A DNA stretch of 9,251 bases, taken from contig JASHYG010000218.1 of NCBI GenBank assembly GCA_030043215.1, positions 1 to 9,251 on the forward strand. Direction: 5' to 3'. The position numbers and the translations under genes were made by a program. This document shows positions 1-6,705 of the stretch, piece after piece. Within the stretch, counting starts at the first letter, position 1. Every line of letters starts with the position of its first letter. Under the pieces are notes generated by a model. It searched no databases and was not told where the DNA came from. It was given only the letters and a program-made list of their open reading frames with translations. This DNA comes from Gammaproteobacteria bacterium. GTDB lineage: Bacteria; Pseudomonadota; Gammaproteobacteria; Steroidobacterales; Steroidobacteraceae.

Positions 1-1
1 G

Positions 2-448
2 GGCTTCGAGCAGGCCTACATGCTGCAGAGCGCGCCGCAGCTCGGCGTGCGGCACACGCGCCGGCTGGCGGGCGTCGGCCGCGTCGAGCGCAGCCAGTGG
101 AGCGCGGGCGTTCCCCTCGCCGATGAGATCGGAGTGAGCCCGTCGGTGTCGCCGAAATTTCCGGTCATCTCGGTGCCGTACGGCGCGCTCGTGCCGAGGA
201 GGCTCGAGGGGCTGCTCGCGTGCGGCCGGCACGTCTCCTGTGATGCCAACTCGCACGGCTTCCTGCGCGAGATCCCGCAGTGCTGGCTCACCGGCCAGGC
301 AGCTGGCGCGGCTGCGGCTCTCGCGGCCAATGCAGGGATACAGCCGCGCGCGGTGAGCATTGCGGAGCTCCAGCGAGCGCTCCGCGCACAGCATGTGTTC
401 GTGCGGGACCGGGTGGCGGAGCCGGAGGCTCCGGTGCAGGCGGGGTAG
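2..448 (+). CDS. FAD-dependent oxidoreductase, C-terminal part (5' end outside the window)
   Basis: The reading frame is open from the window edge and ends at TAG 446-448, giving 148 C-terminal residues. The visible part matches the end of the FAD-dependent oxidoreductase family often labelled PF12831. It has an RHTRRL segment, then PVISVPYGALVPRRLEGLLA, then an AGRH-like segment (ACGRHVSCD), and finally LTGQAAGAAAALAA, the helix that closes over the flavin in this family. These proteins are flavin-linked dehydrogenases of poorly defined substrate. The N-terminal GxGxxG dinucleotide-binding motif must lie upstream and cannot be checked. An ATG at position 20 is in frame, but conserved sequence runs through it, so it is an internal methionine. 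The gene converges on the aldolase gene with 36 bp between the stops. The family assignment is fairly firm; the substrate is unknown. Confidence 0.8.
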   Translation, partial: GFEQAYMLQSAPQLGVRHTRRLAGVGRVERSQWSAGVPLADEIGVSPSVSPKFPVISVPYGALVPRRLEGLLACGRHVSCDANSHGFLREIPQCWLTGQAAGAAAALAANAGIQPRAVSIAELQRALRAQHVFVRDRVAEPEAPVQAG

Positions 449-470
449 GGCGTCGCGACGTGGCACGCCC
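448..470. terminator. Weak inverted repeat between convergent genes
   Basis: GGGCGT (448-453) can pair with ACGCCC (465-470) around an 11-nt loop, in the 36-bp gap between two convergent genes. The position suits a bidirectional terminator. However, the stem has only 6 bp and there is no T-run on either side, so this is a possibility and not a clear intrinsic terminator. Confidence 0.2.
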
Positions 471-484
471 CTGCCGCTGCGCGA

Positions 485-1144
485 TTACTTGTACTCGAGC
501 CCGAGCGCCTTCAACTTCTCGCGCATTTCGTAGAGGTCGAGACCGAGCTCACCGCTCGCGAGGCGCTTGCGCTTCACTTCCTCGCTGTCCACGCGCTTCT
601 TGGCCGCCTGGGCAACCGTGGCGGCTTCCTCGCGCCGCACGGCGACCACGCCGTCGTCGTCCGCCACGATCACATCGCCGGCCTCGATCCGCTGGCCGGC
701 GCACAGGAGCGGCACGTTCACGGAGCCGAGGCTCGCCTTGACCGTTCCCTGCGCCCAGATCACCTTGCTCCACACGGGGAATTTCATCTCCTTGAGCGTC
801 GCGACATCGCGCACGCCGGCATCGATGATGAGGCCGCGGACGCCGTGCGCCTGCAGGGAGGTCGCGAGCAGGTCGCCGAAGTAGCCGTCGTTGCAGGGAG
901 AGCTCGGGGCGACCACCAGCACGTCGCCCGGCCGGCACACCTCGACGGCGACGTGGATCATCCAGTTGTCACCCGGCGTCACGAGCACGGTCACGGCCGA
1001 CCCGCAGAGCGAGGCGCCTGGATAGATCGGCCGCATGTACTCGGCGAGCAGCCCCGTGCGGCCCTGGGCCTCGTGCACGGTGGCGACGCCATAACTGCCC
1101 AGCGCCGAGATGACGGCGGGGTCCGCTCGCGCGATCTCGCGCAC
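485..1144 (-). CDS. RraA-like 4-hydroxy-4-methyl-2-oxoglutarate / 4-carboxy-4-hydroxy-2-oxoadipate (HMG/CHA) aldolase
   Basis: A protein of 219 residues from the GTG at 1144, or 225 from an ATT at 1162. It matches the class II HMG/CHA aldolase family (LigK/GalC/ProA type). That family splits 4-carboxy-4-hydroxy-2-oxoadipate into pyruvate and oxaloacetate, and can decarboxylate oxaloacetate, in the 4,5-cleavage routes for protocatechuate and gallate. Visible hallmarks are [11 protein letters not shown] (19-29), [19 protein letters not shown] (57-68), [10 protein letters not shown] (87-96), and IIDAGVRD (106-113), with the substrate-binding Arg112 and metal-binding Asp113. [22 protein letters not shown] and the closing [11 protein letters not shown] also fit. 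The coordinates use the conventional GTG, but the upstream codons (I-S-K-H-V-V) continue the conserved first strand and a good ribosome site fits the ATT, so 1162 is probably the true start. RraA itself, the RNase E inhibitor, is less likely because RraA lacks the NWMIHVA and LDLYEMR segments. The exact substrate is inferred. Confidence 0.87.
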   Translation of the reverse strand: MREIARADPAVISALGSYGVATVHEAQGRTGLLAEYMRPIYPGASLCGSAVTVLVTPGDNWMIHVAVEVCRPGDVLVVAPSSPCNDGYFGDLLATSLQAHGVRGLIIDAGVRDVATLKEMKFPVWSKVIWAQGTVKASLGSVNVPLLCAGQRIEAGDVIVADDDGVVAVRREEAATVAQAAKKRVDSEEVKRKRLASGELGLDLYEMREKLKALGLEYK

Positions 1145-1159
1145 GACGACATGCTTGCT

Positions 1160-1175
1160 AATGGGAGTGCTCCTC
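1160..1175 (-). promoter_or_regulatory. Ribosome binding site deciding an ATT start for the aldolase
   Basis: On the minus strand GAGGAG (1175-1170) lies 7 nt before an in-frame ATT (1162-1160). No Shine-Dalgarno sequence is seen within 5-12 nt of the GTG at 1144. The only nearby ATG (minus strand, 1152-1150) is in another frame. ATT starts are rare, with infC as the textbook case. This is an inference from spacing and family length. Confidence 0.5.
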
Positions 1176-1191
1176 GCGTGGCCCGAGCAAT

Positions 1192-1221
1192 AATATAGCG
1201 ACTGGCCGCGGCTGCGGCCAA
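1192..1221 (-). promoter_or_regulatory. Candidate sigma-70 promoter of the aldolase gene
   Basis: On the minus strand TTGGCC (1221-1216) and TATATT (1197-1192) are separated by 18 nt and resemble the -35 and -10 hexamers, with 4/6 and 5/6 matches. A start about 7 nt downstream would give a leader of roughly 20 nt containing the GAGGAG site. The AT-rich -10 stands out from the GC-rich surroundings. It suggests the aldolase is transcribed separately from the ABC operon upstream of it. Confidence 0.5.
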
Positions 1222-1231
1222 CCGCGGCCAG
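1202..1231. promoter_or_regulatory. 10-bp inverted repeat around the aldolase -35 box
   Basis: CTGGCCGCGG (1202-1211) and CCGCGGCCAG (1222-1231) are perfect inverted copies around a 10-nt centre that holds the candidate -35 hexamer. This layout suits an operator for a dimeric regulator. It could instead be a terminator stem for the ABC operon transcript, since it lies about 60 bp past the DUF4340 stop and is followed by TATATTATT. That is not a clean T-run, so the operator reading is slightly preferred. Confidence 0.45.
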
Positions 1232-1248
1232 CTGCGCTGTCCGCGCAG
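1232..1248 (-). terminator. Small hairpin downstream of the ABC operon
   Basis: CTGCGC (1232-1237) pairs perfectly with GCGCAG (1243-1248) around a 5-nt loop, 45 nt past the DUF4340 stop. There is no T-run. With the adjacent inverted repeat at 1202-1231 it forms two hairpins in a row in the transcript, which could slow or end transcription of the ABC operon. Confidence 0.25.
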
Positions 1249-1293
1249 GCTCCGCCAGGGCACAACGCAGGAGCTGCCCGAGCCCGGCGCGCC

Positions 1294-2364
1294 TCAGCTC
1301 GCCGCCTTCTCCTTCGCGGACTTCGGCTTGGTCCTTCTGGCTTTGGACGGGGTCTTCGCCGCCGCGGCCGGCTTCTCGAGGAGCCCCTCGAGCGGCTGGA
1401 ACAGGGAGTCGTACTGGTAGCCGAGAATCTCGATGTCCCAGCCCGCGAAGCGCGCATCGAGCTTCTGCGCCTCATCCGCGGTGCCCTTCGAGGTGGATTT
1501 CGCGCTGATCGTGATGTAGCGGTTGTTGCCGTCGGCCCGGCCGGCCACATCGACGGTGAGCCCGTCGAACGTCTGGAAGGTGGCATGGACCGGATTCGCC
1601 GCGGAACCGTCAGCCTTGCGGACATCATCGAGCGTGAGCGAGGACAGAGCGCTCGCCACGGGGTTGGCCGCCGAGACGCTCGAGAGCTTCCGACCCTTTG
1701 GAAGGTCGGGCACGGTGAAGTCGAGCTGCTGTGCCGAGCCCCGCAGCACCGTGTAGGCGGGGCCCGATGCGGGCTGCACTCGCACTTGCTCGACACGCGT
1801 CTCCGGCAGATCGATGACGCTGTGGTCGAGCCAGCGGCGCGGATCGGCGTCGGGGATCACTTGGGGCGAGGCGAGGAGGCTCTGCTTGGCGCCCGCGACT
1901 CGCACGTAGCTCGACTGCATCCCGGAGGGCTTGCCGACGATGAGGCTCACCGTCTTGCCGGGCTCGACGAGATCGATGAGAGTGCCGCTCGACCGCGGCG
2001 AGCTCACCTCCTCGACGCCGATCTCGGCATAGCTCGCGGGATCGCTGGTCTTCTCCTCGACGATCTTGAGGTCGGCGAGATCGAGCAGGAGCTTGCGCAC
2101 GAGGCTCGAGTCGGCGGGGAAGCCTCGCTCGCCGATGATCCAGTCGGTCGCGCCCTTCGTCAGGGTCGTCCGGGTCCCGTCCCCTTTGCGGATCCGCACC
2201 TCGGTGATGCCGTTGACCGAGCTCTCGAGCCCCGGCAGGACGAGCTCGCCGGCCTGCGACGGGCTCTCCGAGGGTTTGCGCGAGGACACCCACAACGCAA
2301 GCGCGATGACGACGACTCCGGCGGCGAGGAGCGCGGCGAGACCGCGCGAGGTGAGTCTCATCAT
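1294..2364 (-). CDS. DUF4340 domain protein of a Gld-type ABC transporter cluster
   Basis: A 356-residue protein, last gene of the ABC operon. Residues 8-26 form one hydrophobic helix after a short basic N-terminus, so it should be membrane-anchored with the bulk outside the cytoplasm. The body matches DUF4340 proteins, which sit beside GldG-type genes. [21 protein letters not shown] (73-93) and [20 protein letters not shown] (308-327) are typical stretches. A Lys/Ala/Pro-rich tail (331-356) follows the domain. The biochemical role is unknown; the family is taken to be an accessory part of the exporter. The start ATG (2364-2362) overlaps the GldG stop in ATGA, indicating translational coupling. 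A second ATG follows directly and would shorten the protein by one residue. The family call is firm; the role is inferred from context. Confidence 0.88.
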   Translation of the reverse strand: MMRLTSRGLAALLAAGVVVIALALWVSSRKPSESPSQAGELVLPGLESSVNGITEVRIRKGDGTRTTLTKGATDWIIGERGFPADSSLVRKLLLDLADLKIVEEKTSDPASYAEIGVEEVSSPRSSGTLIDLVEPGKTVSLIVGKPSGMQSSYVRVAGAKQSLLASPQVIPDADPRRWLDHSVIDLPETRVEQVRVQPASGPAYTVLRGSAQQLDFTVPDLPKGRKLSSVSAANPVASALSSLTLDDVRKADGSAANPVHATFQTFDGLTVDVAGRADGNNRYITISAKSTSKGTADEAQKLDARFAGWDIEILGYQYDSLFQPLEGLLEKPAAAAKTPSKARRTKPKSAKEKAAS

Positions 2365-4298
2365 CGATCGGGGCCTCCGGCGGCACTCACCGGCGCGGAG
2401 CGCGCCGACGCGGGCGGTCTCGCGAGGGCAGACATCCTTCTGCGGCGCCGCCAGCCGATCAGCAGAGCGATGGCGGCGAACAGCGCCGGCACTGCGATGA
2501 TGTTGATGACCTCGAGCGTGGTGCCCAGGCGGTTGATGTCCTCATTGAGGCTCAGCTGCACCGCGCGCAGTTGCTTGCGGATGCGGCCCCTGTCCTGCTG
2601 GAACTGCTCGAGCTCCTGCTCCTGCTGCGGCGTGAGGATCAAGGCCGTCTTGTCGTTACGCTGCGATTGCAGCGCCGAGAGCTTGTCCTCGGTCTGGTGG
2701 AGCTCCGTCTCGAGCTCCTGCTCCTTCGCGCGATAGCGCTCGTCGGCCGCCGCGCGGAGCTGCTCGACTCTGGTGAACGGCCGCGTGAAGGCCGCGCGGC
2801 CGCGCACGCTGATCAGGTCGTCGCTGCCGCTCAGGTTGTCCAGGGCGTTCGACACGAAGTCGCCATTGCTCGCCCAGGGCTGGACGAGGCGCTGCCCCAA
2901 CAGATCCTGCTCGCGTACCCACAGGAAATCCGCGAGCATGTCCGAGTCCGCAACCACGATGAGATTCAGCGGCTGCACCGAGGCCTTGAGCGGCGTCTCG
3001 CCGGGGATCGGCTGGACGCCGGCAGGGGGCCCCGCCGGGTAAGCGGACTTCACCATGCCCGTCACGCGGGCGGCGATCGCGTAGCGCTGGCCCGTGGGAC
3101 GGAAGCCGTCCTCCAGGGTCGAGGGATCGGACAGCATGACGAACCGGCTCGCCGCGATCGGCGCGGAGTCGGCACCCGTTTGCAGCAGCGGCTCGAATTT
3201 GACGGTTGCCCCCGGCTTCGGCTGCAAATAGCCCGCGGTCGCGACGTTGACGCTGGATAGTCCCGCCGTGATCACGTCCGTGGGATTGAGGCTCGAGCGG
3301 TCGAGCCCCAGGACGCCGAGATGACGGACGGGCGCCTCGCCTTCGCGCAAGGTGACGCTGAGCGCGTGCTCGGCGTCGCCGATGACCTCCTTCGGATCGA
3401 AGTCCACTCCCCACGCGGAGAGCAGCGGCTCGAGGTGCGAGGAGCGGTCGGCGGTGAGCGCGGCGACCGGGTTCGATGGGTCGGCGCCCGAGGTGTCCTG
3501 CTCCGAGAGAGGATCGACGAACGCGAGGATGCGTCCGCCGCTGAGCGCGTACTGGTCGATGGCGTAGAGCGCCGCGGGAGGGAGATTCTTGGGATGCACC
3601 AGCACCAGGACGCGGATCGAGGGGTCGATGCGGGTGAGGCTGCTCTCGAGCGTTTGTACCTTGAACAGTTGCTGCGCCTGATCGAACACGACCCACGGCT
3701 CGCGCGTCTGCCCCGTCGCCGGATCGAAGCCGCCCTGCATGGGCAGGCTCGAGAGCCAGCCGATCACCGGCTTCTCGGGCGTTGCGAGCTGGTAGACGAC
3801 CTTCATGATGTCGTATTCGAGGAACCGCTCCTGGTTCGGATCGAAGAACGCGATGGCCGCGTGGCCGTCCGTCGAGTTGGTGCCTGCTAGCCCAAAGTAG
3901 AGCGACTGTCCCGTCGAGCCGAGCGGCACCGCGCGCACTCCGAGATCGGAGGCGCGGTCCTCATCGTCGGAGAAGGGCTGCGGATCGATGATGTGCAGGC
4001 GGAGCTTCCCGTGCGCGCGGTCCGCGAGCTCGTCGAGCAGATCCTGCACGCGGCCCGCGTAGGTCTTGATCTGCGGATACTGGTCAGCCGCGGCGGAGCT
4101 GAAGTAGAAGTACAGGTTGATGGGCTCCTTCAAGCTCTCGAGGATGCGATCGGTGCCGGGCGCGGTGGTGTACAGGTGGTTCTGGGTGAGATCGATCCGC
4201 CAGCCGCGCACCGCGCGGTTCAGGAGGATCGTGATTCCCGCGAGCAGCAGCGCGAGCGCGATGAGCGCGCCGGCCCCCATGGTCAGTCTCTTGTTCAT
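2361..4298 (-). CDS. GldG-family ABC transporter auxiliary protein
   Basis: A 645-residue protein of the GldG / ABC-type uncharacterised transport system family. Residues 8-28 form an N-terminal membrane helix. WRIDLTQNHLYTTAPGT (33-49) is the family's entry motif, and KEPINLYFYFS (57-67) begins the extracytoplasmic GldG domain. The second half holds LNLIVVADSDMLADFLWV (444-461) and NGDFVSNALDNLSGSDDLISVRGR (478-501), typical of the C-terminal ABC_transp_aux region. Residues about 512-590 are a Glu/Gln/Arg-rich coiled coil leading to a second helix (597-615), then an Arg cluster (617-621) and a short tail. It probably spans the membrane twice, with a large outer domain that handles the substrate or stabilises the permease. 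It lies 7 nt after the permease gene and overlaps the DUF4340 gene by 4 nt. The transported substrate is unknown. Confidence 0.9.
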   Translation of the reverse strand: MNKRLTMGAGALIALALLLAGITILLNRAVRGWRIDLTQNHLYTTAPGTDRILESLKEPINLYFYFSSAAADQYPQIKTYAGRVQDLLDELADRAHGKLRLHIIDPQPFSDDEDRASDLGVRAVPLGSTGQSLYFGLAGTNSTDGHAAIAFFDPNQERFLEYDIMKVVYQLATPEKPVIGWLSSLPMQGGFDPATGQTREPWVVFDQAQQLFKVQTLESSLTRIDPSIRVLVLVHPKNLPPAALYAIDQYALSGGRILAFVDPLSEQDTSGADPSNPVAALTADRSSHLEPLLSAWGVDFDPKEVIGDAEHALSVTLREGEAPVRHLGVLGLDRSSLNPTDVITAGLSSVNVATAGYLQPKPGATVKFEPLLQTGADSAPIAASRFVMLSDPSTLEDGFRPTGQRYAIAARVTGMVKSAYPAGPPAGVQPIPGETPLKASVQPLNLIVVADSDMLADFLWVREQDLLGQRLVQPWASNGDFVSNALDNLSGSDDLISVRGRAAFTRPFTRVEQLRAAADERYRAKEQELETELHQTEDKLSALQSQRNDKTALILTPQQEQELEQFQQDRGRIRKQLRAVQLSLNEDINRLGTTLEVINIIAVPALFAAIALLIGWRRRRRMSALARPPASARSAPVSAAGGPDR

Positions 4299-4305
4299 GG
4301 CGGGG

Positions 4306-5040
4306 CTACTCGGCCTTGCGCACGTCGAGCACGACGGCGGTCGCGATCAGGAAGTACGCGATGAGCATCGCGAAGTAGATGAGGTCCCGCACGTCGAGCA
4401 CCCCCTTCTCGATCGAGTCGAAATGGGTGAGGAGCGAGAGCGACGCGATGGCATCGACGAGCGTCTGGGGCAGCCACGAGTGGAAGGCATCGATGACCAT
4501 CGGGTAGCCCGCGAGCAGCAGCACGAAGCAGCCGACGACGCCCAAGATGAACGCGACGACCTGGTTGCGCGTGAGCGCCGACATGAAGGAGCCCACCGCG
4601 AGGAATCCCGCCGCGAGCAGGAAGCTGCCGACGTAGGCGGCGAGGATCGCGCCGTTGTCGGGGCTGCCGAGGTAGTTGACGGTGATCCAGAGCGGGAAGG
4701 TGAGCGCGAGCGCGATGCCCGCGAAGATCCAGGCGGCGATGAACTTGCCCGCCACGGCCTGCCAGAGCGTCACGGGCTGGGTCATCAGCAGCTCGATGCT
4801 GCCGCTCTTGCGCTCCTCGGCCCACAGGCGCATCGAGATGGCGGGAATGAGGAACAGGTACAGCCAGGGGTGGAAGCTGAAGAAGGGATCGAGGTCGGCC
4901 TGGGCGCGCTCGTAGAAGCCGCCGAGGTAGAAGGTGAACCAGCTCGCGAGCACCAGGAAGATCACGATGAAGATGTAGGCGATCGGCGTCGCGAAATAGC
5001 TGCCGAGCTCGCGGCGCACGATGATGGCCACGTTGCGCAT
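4306..5040 (-). CDS. ABC-2 type transporter permease (GldF/NosY-like)
   Basis: A 244-residue integral membrane protein with about six helices, near residues 18-40, 56-73, 98-122, 130-153, 160-180 and 218-240. The segment WAEERKSGSIELLMTQPVTLWQ (73-94) after the second helix is the usual ABC-2 permease coupling loop, rich in charge and ending in the 'LLMTQPV' type motif. The length fits the family. It would form the transmembrane channel, probably as a dimer, with the ATPase encoded 16 nt upstream. Next follows the GldG-family gene after 7 nt, so the three are surely co-transcribed. Homologues include GldF of the gliding transporter and NosY of nitrous oxide reductase maturation. The GldG and DUF4340 partners point to the Gld-like branch. 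Confidence 0.92.
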   Translation of the reverse strand: MRNVAIIVRRELGSYFATPIAYIFIVIFLVLASWFTFYLGGFYERAQADLDPFFSFHPWLYLFLIPAISMRLWAEERKSGSIELLMTQPVTLWQAVAGKFIAAWIFAGIALALTFPLWITVNYLGSPDNGAILAAYVGSFLLAAGFLAVGSFMSALTRNQVVAFILGVVGCFVLLLAGYPMVIDAFHSWLPQTLVDAIASLSLLTHFDSIEKGVLDVRDLIYFAMLIAYFLIATAVVLDVRKAE

Positions 5041-5056
5041 AGTCTTGATGAGCCTC

Positions 5057-5977
5057 TCAAGCCGTTATGGTGCGAAACACTTCGTCGAGCCGCCCGGACT
5101 CCAGGTGCAGCTCCTTTAACGCAAAGCCGCGGCGGGCGGCGAGCTCGCTCACCGCCGGAAGAATCTCGGACCCGCGGCGCGGCAGGGCGGTGAGGCGCGA
5201 CTCCCGGTCGCTCACCTCCACCTCCGCCACGGCGGGCAGCGCAGCCATCGCCGCCCGCATCGCCGTCAAGTGCTCGGGGCGCTCGAGCCGGACGGACACC
5301 GCATTGTGATAGCGCGACTGGGCCGCGAGTCCCTGCGGGGAGTCGTCCGCCACGATGCGCCCGCGCGCAACGATGATCACGCGGGTGCAGACGGCATCGA
5401 CCTCCTCGAGGATGTGGGTCGAGATGACGATGATCTTGTCGCGCGCCATCTCGTTGATGAGCGTGCGGACCTCGTGCTTTTGGTTCGGGTCGAGTCCATC
5501 GGTCGGCTCATCGAGCAGCAGGACCGGTGGATCGTGCATGATCGCCTGCGCGAGGCCGACGCGCCGCCGGAACCCCTTCGAGAGGGTGTCGATCGTCTGG
5601 CCGAGCACCTCCTCGAGCTGCAGCCGGTCGATGACGTAGCCGAGCCGGGCCCGGCGGGCACCGGAGAGTCCGCGCAGGTCCGCGATGAACTCCAGGAAGC
5701 GCCGCACGGGCATCTCGCCGTACGCCGGCGCACCCTCGGGAAGGTAGCCGAGACAGCTCTTGGCCGCGAGCGCGTCCTGCTCCACGTCGTGGCCGCAGAT
5801 GCTCGCCTGGCCCGAGGTGGGAGCGATGAAGCCCGCAAGCATCCGCATCGTGGTCGTCTTGCCCGCGCCGTTTGGCCCGAGGAATCCGAGGACCTCCCCC
5901 GGGCGGACCTCGAAGCTCACGTCGTCCACGGCCGTGAGGGACTCGTAGCGCTTGCAGAGATGTTCGGATTTGATCAT
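5057..5977 (-). CDS. ABC transporter ATP-binding protein (GldA-like)
   Basis: A 306-residue ATPase, first gene of the exporter operon. The Walker A motif is GPNGAGKT (34-41), the signature is LSKGF (132-136, with KGFRRRVGLAQA continuing), Walker B is VLLLDEPT (152-159), the D-loop is GLD (161-163) and the switch His is H188 in ISTHILEEVD. All key residues are intact, so it should hydrolyse ATP. Residues about 225-306 form the extra C-terminal domain seen in ABC-2 exporter ATPases of the CcmA/GldA type, ending in LDEVFRTITA. The ATG at 5977 is chosen because MIKSEHLCKRYESLTAVDDV is the standard beginning; the ribosome site before it is weak. The partners are the permease, GldG and DUF4340 proteins encoded downstream. 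Confidence 0.95.
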   Translation of the reverse strand: MIKSEHLCKRYESLTAVDDVSFEVRPGEVLGFLGPNGAGKTTTMRMLAGFIAPTSGQASICGHDVEQDALAAKSCLGYLPEGAPAYGEMPVRRFLEFIADLRGLSGARRARLGYVIDRLQLEEVLGQTIDTLSKGFRRRVGLAQAIMHDPPVLLLDEPTDGLDPNQKHEVRTLINEMARDKIIVISTHILEEVDAVCTRVIIVARGRIVADDSPQGLAAQSRYHNAVSVRLERPEHLTAMRAAMAALPAVAEVEVSDRESRLTALPRRGSEILPAVSELAARRGFALKELHLESGRLDEVFRTITA

Positions 5978-6031
5978 GGGCTCGCTGCTCTGAGGCAGCC
6001 GGTTGTAAAAAAGTTCCCTTGCCGGGCGGCG

Positions 6032-6037
6032 ATTCTA
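6032..6037 (-). promoter_or_regulatory. Possible -10 box of the ABC operon
   Basis: On the minus strand TAGAAT (6037-6032) lies about 55 nt before the ATPase start and matches the -10 consensus in 5 of 6 bases. No convincing -35 is found 16-18 nt upstream, so it may need an activator or may not be a promoter. A run of six A at 6007-6012 lies between it and the gene. Confidence 0.25.
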
Positions 6038-6060
6038 AGCGGTGCCGGAAGCTTGCACTA

Positions 6061-6074
6061 CCCCGGCTCCGGGG
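6061..6074 (-). terminator. Short GC hairpin after the rhomboid gene
   Basis: CCCCGG (6061-6066) and CCGGGG (6069-6074) form a tight perfect palindrome starting 9 nt past the rhomboid stop codon. In RNA the usable stem would be about 5 bp with a 4-nt loop. There is no T-run after it, so it may only weaken read-through into the ABC operon. Confidence 0.25.
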
Positions 6075-6083
6075 GCGGAGCGG

Positions 6084-6683
6084 CTACCAGGGCCGGCGCC
6101 GCGCGCGGCCCTGCATCCGCCAGTAGAGGATGACCAGAATTCCGCCCAGCATTCCCCCGAGATGCGCGAAGTGCGCGACGCCCGACTCGCTCCCGGTGAC
6201 CCCGAGAGTGAGCTCGAGCAGCGCATATCCCGTCACGAACAGCCAGGCCGGCACGGCGATCGGCAGGAAGAGCACCATCAGCCTCTGCCGCGGAAAGTAG
6301 AACGCGAAGGCGAGCAGCAGGCCGAAGATCCCGCCGGAGGCTCCGATGGTCTCCTCGTCGAGGCCCGCGAGGTGGGTGGTGGTGAGCTGCGTGACCCCCG
6401 CGGCGAGCACGCACACGAAGTAGAACAGGAGGAAGCGCCGGCTGCCCCAGTACTGCTCGAGCGGGCCCCCGAACATGTAGAGCGCGAACATGTTGAAGAA
6501 GATGTGCGCGAGGCCCTCGTGCAGGAACGCATACGTCACGAGCTGCCAGAGGTGGAAGGAGGGCCCCAGGGGCTCCAGCGCGAAGAGGTCGGTGTAGTCG
6601 TTGTGAGTGAGGTACTGGAGGAGGAATATCGCGACGTTGGCGCTGAGGAGGCCGCGCGTTGCGGGGGGCAGGTAGGCGAACAT
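6084..6683 (-). CDS. Rhomboid family intramembrane serine protease
   Basis: A 199-residue membrane protein with six or so helices and no cytoplasmic extra domain, the compact bacterial rhomboid form. Rhomboids cut single-helix membrane proteins within or near the bilayer. The catalytic parts are present. HIFFNMFALYMFGGPLE (60-76) gives the oxyanion-hole His60 and Asn64. GASGG (114-118) carries the nucleophile Ser116. AHFAHLGGMLGG (170-181) supplies the catalytic His174. The ATG at 6683 is chosen because the protein then begins with a helix-ready sequence (MFAYLPPATRGLLSANVAIF). The frame stays open upstream, but the upstream codons are Arg/Pro/Ala-rich and come from the intergenic repeats. 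No clear ribosome site precedes the ATG. The gene is on the same strand as the ABC operon, 106 bp upstream of it. The natural substrate is unknown. Confidence 0.95.
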   Translation of the reverse strand: MFAYLPPATRGLLSANVAIFLLQYLTHNDYTDLFALEPLGPSFHLWQLVTYAFLHEGLAHIFFNMFALYMFGGPLEQYWGSRRFLLFYFVCVLAAGVTQLTTTHLAGLDEETIGASGGIFGLLLAFAFYFPRQRLMVLFLPIAVPAWLFVTGYALLELTLGVTGSESGVAHFAHLGGMLGGILVILYWRMQGRARRRPW

Positions 6684-6705
6684 CGTACGGAATCTTACCG
6701 TGTAT

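Noticed and set aside
1158..1796. 212-residue minus-strand frame ending upstream of the aldolase
   Set aside because: Its translation is Arg/Ser/Pro low-complexity and it overlaps the well-supported DUF4340 frame.
1585..2736. Long plus-strand open frame opposite the DUF4340 and GldG genes
   Set aside because: It is Arg/Asp/Leu-rich low-complexity translation of the complementary strand of real genes, a common result of high GC in the third codon position. It has no domain and no ribosome site.
4117..5193. 358-residue plus-strand open frame opposite the permease
   Set aside because: It is very rich in Glu, Arg, Asp and His with no fold-like pattern, and the minus strand here encodes a clear six-helix permease.
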